64,000 nucleotides of DNA, taken from Sellimonas catena (GTDB lineage Bacteria > Bacillota > Clostridia > Lachnospirales > Lachnospiraceae). Location of the stretch: assembly GCF_045063725.1 (NCBI RefSeq), contig NZ_CP173695.1; one strand, 5' to 3'. Below, one piece after another: positions 60,581 to 64,000 of the stretch (positions within the stretch are counted from its first letter, which is position 1; each line of letters begins with the position of its first letter). Below the pieces are notes generated by a model. The model was not told the origin of the DNA. It did not search any database and saw nothing but the letters and a program-made list of their open reading frames with translations. The translations under genes were made by a program, and so were the position numbers.

Positions 60581-61614
60581 TCAGAGAAAAATTCTCTGTA
60601 TATCATTGAACATTACAAAAACCATCAACAAAAGCAGGCAAACCATTCCGACCATATGAACATAGCCTTCTTTCTCCGGCGGCACCCGTTTCCCGCGGAT
60701 CACTTCTATGATCAGGAATACAAGCCTCCCACCGTCCAGTGCCGGAATCGGAAGCAGGTTCATGACACCCAGGTTGGCAGAAAGCAGAATCATAAGATTC
60801 AGCATGTTAAGAAATACAAGCGATGCTCCGCCGCTTCTGCTCTGATTGTAGGTATCCTGCACCACATCGACAATTCCTACCGGACCGGACATGCTGTCCA
60901 TTCCGATCTGTCCCGTAACGAGCATCTTCAGGCTTTCGATTGTGGATGTGATCCAGTATTCAACCACGTAGAAACTGTATTTTATCGTTTCAAAAAAGCC
61001 GGTCTTTACATATCCGCCACCAGAATACCCATACCGGTACATTCCGCTTTCTTCATCCCACTGCGGCGTTAAATGAACCGTTGTCTCCACGCCGTCCCGC
61101 TCATAAGTCAGATCAATCTCCTCATTTTGGTGAAACTGATTATAAGTCGTTGCATCCCGAAACAGATGGATACTGCGTCCGTTGATTTCTTTGATAACAT
61201 CCCCGGCCTGCAGTCCTGCCTCAGCCGCCGGATAATTCTCTTCCACCGAAGCTACAATCGGTTTGTCCACGCCGATCCACGCTGTAATAATGATGGCTCC
61301 GATCAGAGCCAGAATAAAATTGAATCCTGCCCCTGCTACGATGACACTGATCCGTCTCCACGGGGATTTCTGGTTGAAATTCCCGACGCTCTCCCCGTCC
61401 TCAGTTTCGTCCTCGCCCATGGCACAGAATCCGCCAAGCGGCAGAATCCGGATGGAATACTGCGTTTCTTTTCTCTGAAATCCTACGATTTTCGGCCCAT
61501 TCCGATAGAAAACTCCTGCACCTCAATCCCGTTGAGTTTGGCAAGAAGAAAATGTCCAAACTCATGGATAAAAATGATAAATCCAAAAATGATAATTGCA
61601 AGAATAATTCCCAA
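60581..61614 (-). pseudogene. rseP: Site-2 protease RseP/RasP, single-base frameshift
   Basis: Read with one correction this gives a 344-residue intramembrane zinc metalloprotease. It starts at a TTG (61612-61614) 11 bases after GGAGG and reads LGIILAIIIFGFIIFIHEFGHFLLAKLNGIE, with the HEFGH zinc site. Then the frame stops after GMGRKS; the sequence GGGCCG at about 61493 should be GGGCCCG to give GMGPKIVGFQ and continue to the remaining 279 residues, including the PDZ domain and NLLPIPALDGGRL with the third ligand. Site-2 proteases cleave membrane proteins in signalling and signal peptide clearance. Missing a C in CCC is a typical sequencing error. Confidence 0.88.
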
Positions 61615-61622
61615 ACTGTCTG

Positions 61623-62765
61623 CTACCTCCTGCTGCGAATTCTTTCATATGTTTCCTGTTCAGTCATAAGAATCTGTTCTAAGGAAGGATTCTCAATCTT
61701 CTTATGAGCCTTCATACAGTCCTCTATAATCTCCACGATTTCCAGATATGTGATCTGTCTGTCTAAGAACATGCTGACAGCCAGCTCGTTGGCTGCATTC
61801 AGCACGGTCGGCATGCTGCCTCCCTCTCTTCCTGCCTCATAGGCAAGTGCCAGCCCGTAAAAAGTATCCAGATCCGGCTTTTCAAAGTCCAGATGGGAAA
61901 GGCTCCAGAAATCCAGGCGGTCGCCCGGAAGATATCTTCGTTCCGGATAATATAGCGCGTACTGGATCGGAAGCTTCATGTCCGGTGTTCCAAGCTGTGC
62001 AATCACAGAGCCATCCTCGTACTCCACCATGGAATGGATCACCGACTGCGGCTGGACCACAACCTGAATCTCATCTACGGATACATCAAACAGCCATTTG
62101 GCTTCGATTACTTCCAGGCCTTTATTGATCATGGTGGAAGAGTCAATCGTGATCTTTCTTCCCATGGACCAGTTCGGATGCTTCAGCGCATCTTCCACGT
62201 TGACATTCAGCAGATCTTCCTGCTTTTTCCCGCGGAATGGTCCGCCGGACGCCGTCAAAAGAATCTTCTGTATTTTATTTCCGGCATTTCCCTGCAGGGA
62301 TTGAAAAATCGCGCTGTGCTCACTGTCCACCGGAAGGATACGGATTGCCTTTTCCCTGGCAAGCGGAATAATCAGATGTCCCGCTGTAACAAGGGTCTCC
62401 TTATTTGCAAGTGCAATATCTTTTCCAGCTTCAATGGCGGCAATCGTCGGCCGGATACCAATCATCCCTACAACCGCCGTCACAACAATCTCCGCTTCAG
62501 GAATACAAGCCGCCTCAATCAGGCCATCCATTCCTGTGACAATTTTTACAGTTTTATCCTTAAGGCGCTCTTTTAAGTCCGCCGCACGTTCTTTTTGATA
62601 GACACAGACAACTTTCGGATGAAACTCACGAACCTGCTTTTCCAGAAGCTCTGTATTGGATCCTGCCGCCAGAGAGACGACCTCAATGTCCCCGTTCTCT
62701 CGCACCACGTCAAGCGTCTGGGTGCCGATCGAACCGGTGGATCCTAATATGGCAATTTTTTTCAT
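61623..62765 (-). CDS. dxr: 1-deoxy-D-xylulose 5-phosphate reductoisomerase
   Basis: 380 residues. Second step of the MEP isoprenoid pathway, using NADPH. The dinucleotide site is AILGSTGSIGTQTLDV; substrate and metal residues are in LPVDSEHSAIFQSLQG, LTASGGPFRGK, HPNWSMGRKITIDSSTMINKGLEVIEA. In the usual uppS-cdsA-dxr-rseP order, supplying isoprenoids for the cell wall lipid carrier made by UppS. Confidence 0.97.
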   Translation of the reverse strand: MKKIAILGSTGSIGTQTLDVVRENGDIEVVSLAAGSNTELLEKQVREFHPKVVCVYQKERAADLKERLKDKTVKIVTGMDGLIEAACIPEAEIVVTAVVGMIGIRPTIAAIEAGKDIALANKETLVTAGHLIIPLAREKAIRILPVDSEHSAIFQSLQGNAGNKIQKILLTASGGPFRGKKQEDLLNVNVEDALKHPNWSMGRKITIDSSTMINKGLEVIEAKWLFDVSVDEIQVVVQPQSVIHSMVEYEDGSVIAQLGTPDMKLPIQYALYYPERRYLPGDRLDFWSLSHLDFEKPDLDTFYGLALAYEAGREGGSMPTVLNAANELAVSMFLDRQITYLEIVEIIEDCMKAHKKIENPSLEQILMTEQETYERIRSRR

Positions 62766-62786
62766 GTTTCTTCTCCTGACTACTTA

Positions 62787-63626
62787 TTAAATAAAAAAGA
62801 TACTCAGATAATAAATGATCGGTGCCGTAAAGATCACGCTGTCGAACCGGTCCAGAATTCCTCCGTGTCCCGGAATCAGTTTCCCGTAATCCTTGATATT
62901 ATGATTTCTTTTGATTGCAGATGCGGCCAGATCACCTACCATGGAAATCAGTCCGCCCGCTCCGCAGATCAAAGCATACAGTGCCGGCGACGCATCCGCG
63001 TCTGCGAAATGGCTCACCGCCGCAGCATAAAGCGCGCCCAGAAGCGCCGCTCCCACTACTCCGCCGACCGCTCCTTCCACCGATTTTTTGGGGCTGAGCT
63101 TTGGAGACATTTTGTGCTTTCCAATCAGCATTCCGACACAGTAAGCACAGGTATCGCATCCCCAGGAGCAAAGAAATACGAGCCATACCAGATACGCTCC
63201 CTCCTCCGGTATCATTCTTGCCCGGTAAACATATGACAGCATCACCGCCACGTAAAAAACACCAAAAAAGATGAGCATCATCTCTTCCGACACATACTTT
63301 GGATACGAAAATACATATACTGCCATCAGAACAATCAAAAATACAATAACAAGCAGGGCAAGCCCCTGTCCGTCAATATACTGCAGGATCCTGTTTTCTC
63401 CCGGGCCTTTGACCTCAAGCCGGATCAGCAGATAATATGCCGCTGCTGCTGCATAGCCGACAATTCCAGGAAGAGAGGCCTGCAGCCGGCTTACTTTATA
63501 CAGTTCGCTCATTCCGATCAGACTGATTAGAAGAAGCAGCACAAACAGGATATCATTTCCTGGAATAATCGTGGCAAGCGCAATAGCCACGAGCAGTATC
63601 CCGCTTAACAGTCTTGTCTTAAACAT
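62787..63626 (-). CDS. cdsA: Phosphatidate cytidylyltransferase
   Basis: 279 residues with about eight membrane segments. Makes CDP-diacylglycerol for phospholipids. The family signature near the C-terminus is GDLAASAIKRNHNIKDYGKLIPGHGGILDRFDS (S-x3-KR-x3-KD...GHGG...DR.D). It begins 8 bases before the uppS stop (ATGTTTAA overlap) and precedes dxr by 21 bases. Confidence 0.96.
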   Translation of the reverse strand: MFKTRLLSGILLVAIALATIIPGNDILFVLLLLISLIGMSELYKVSRLQASLPGIVGYAAAAAYYLLIRLEVKGPGENRILQYIDGQGLALLVIVFLIVLMAVYVFSYPKYVSEEMMLIFFGVFYVAVMLSYVYRARMIPEEGAYLVWLVFLCSWGCDTCAYCVGMLIGKHKMSPKLSPKKSVEGAVGGVVGAALLGALYAAAVSHFADADASPALYALICGAGGLISMVGDLAASAIKRNHNIKDYGKLIPGHGGILDRFDSVIFTAPIIYYLSIFFI

Positions 63627-64000
63627 CTGCTTCTTCCTCCTTCACTTTCCCGTATCTCCGGTCTCTATTATTATATTGCAAAATTGCTTTTTCTAATTCC
63701 TCTTTCGTAAAATCAGGCCAGAGAACATCGGTAAAATAAAATTCTGTGTAGGCCATCTGCCATAGAAGATAGTTCGAAAGGCGCAATTCCCCGCTTGTAC
63801 GGATCAAAAGATCCGGTTCCGGAATTCCGTATGTATCCAGATAAGACTCAAAGAGCGGTCCATCGATCTGCTCAGGCAGCACTTTCCCCTCTTTCACATC
63901 TTCTGCCATCTTCCGCATGGCACGCAGCATTTCGTCACGGCTTCCATAATTGATTGCAATCTGGAAATTCAATCCGTCATTTTTATCCGACGCCTTCTCA
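63619..64000 (-). CDS. uppS: Isoprenyl transferase UppS (partial, N-terminus off the window)
   Basis: The last about 126 residues are in the window; the frame runs open to the edge. Makes undecaprenyl diphosphate for cell wall synthesis. Family motifs LNFQIAINYGSRDEM, PEPDLLIRTSGELRLSNYLLWQMAYTEFYFTDVLWPDF and a C-terminal ...YNNRDRRYG are clear; the RTSGE-RLSNF-like segment binds isopentenyl diphosphate. A short start inside the window is not real: the residues before it (EKASDKNDG) are also in frame. Confidence 0.96.
   Translation of the reverse strand, partial: EKASDKNDGLNFQIAINYGSRDEMLRAMRKMAEDVKEGKVLPEQIDGPLFESYLDTYGIPEPDLLIRTSGELRLSNYLLWQMAYTEFYFTDVLWPDFTKEELEKAILQYNNRDRRYGKVKEEEADV

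Overview
This window is a chromosomal segment from a spore-forming, anaerobic Firmicute, most likely a member of the Lachnospiraceae (Clostridia). The placement is inferred from moderate GC, strong AGGAGG-type ribosome binding sites, a selenoprotein glycine reductase operon, a classic ylxM-ffh-rpsP-rimM-trmD-rplS block, and protein families such as DUF5662, DUF5716 and DUF5717 that I know mainly from Lachnospiraceae. I cannot name the species. I saw no rRNA, tRNA, CRISPR array, phage or insertion sequence.

Layout. 1-8.7 kb (minus): a translation, secretion and RNA-processing block (ylxM, ffh, rpsP, khpA, rimM, trmD, rplS, two type I signal peptidases flanking rbgA, rnhB, yraN, pgeF, mscS) driven by a consensus promoter at 8705-8733. 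8.7-13.3 kb: a frameshifted subtilase, a tiny Cys/Gly-rich repeat protein, two CobW-type metal GTPases (one with a His-rich loop, one fused to an extra C-terminal domain), a 52-residue protein, and two overlapping unknown genes behind a sporulation-like promoter. 13.3-25.1 kb: housekeeping genes (thioesterase, truA, patatin, aminopeptidase P, an asymmetric ABC-F ATPase, a frameshifted phosphatase, luxS), then a lipoprotein / degenerate GH13 / TraX / DUF5662 cluster and a DUF1292 gene. 25-30 kb: UvrD-like helicase, gltX and a split ThrE-type exporter.

30-40 kb: the complete glycine reductase operon grdX-grdE-grdB-trxB-trxA-grdA-grdC-grdD. grdA and grdB each contain an in-frame UGA (selenocysteine 44 and 349). 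The operon is preceded by a single-aptamer glycine riboswitch and a terminator, and follows an Na+/alanine-glycine symporter. Together they couple glycine uptake and sensing to Stickland-type reduction giving acetyl phosphate. A strong terminator lies between grdA and grdC.

40-48.7 kb: purB, then a three-gene cluster of unknown function (1099-residue DUF5717-like protein, actin/Hsp70-like DUF5716-like protein, helical-repeat protein) that is the best candidate for an undescribed system; then a HisC/CobD-like aminotransferase and a cupin. 48.7-53.3 kb: a BceRSAB-type peptide-antibiotic sensing and detoxification module with an inverted repeat at the transporter promoter. 53.3-57.8 kb: carAB with a promoter and leader terminator suggesting attenuation. 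57.8-64 kb: a membrane-anchored transglutaminase-like protein, a SpoIID-like/peptidoglycan-binding protein, a palindrome-rich intergenic element, and rseP (frameshifted), dxr, cdsA and uppS (cut by the window edge).

Three otherwise intact genes (subtilase, histidine phosphatase, rseP) each carry one single-base frameshift. Because rseP is a core gene, sequence error is at least as likely as real decay.
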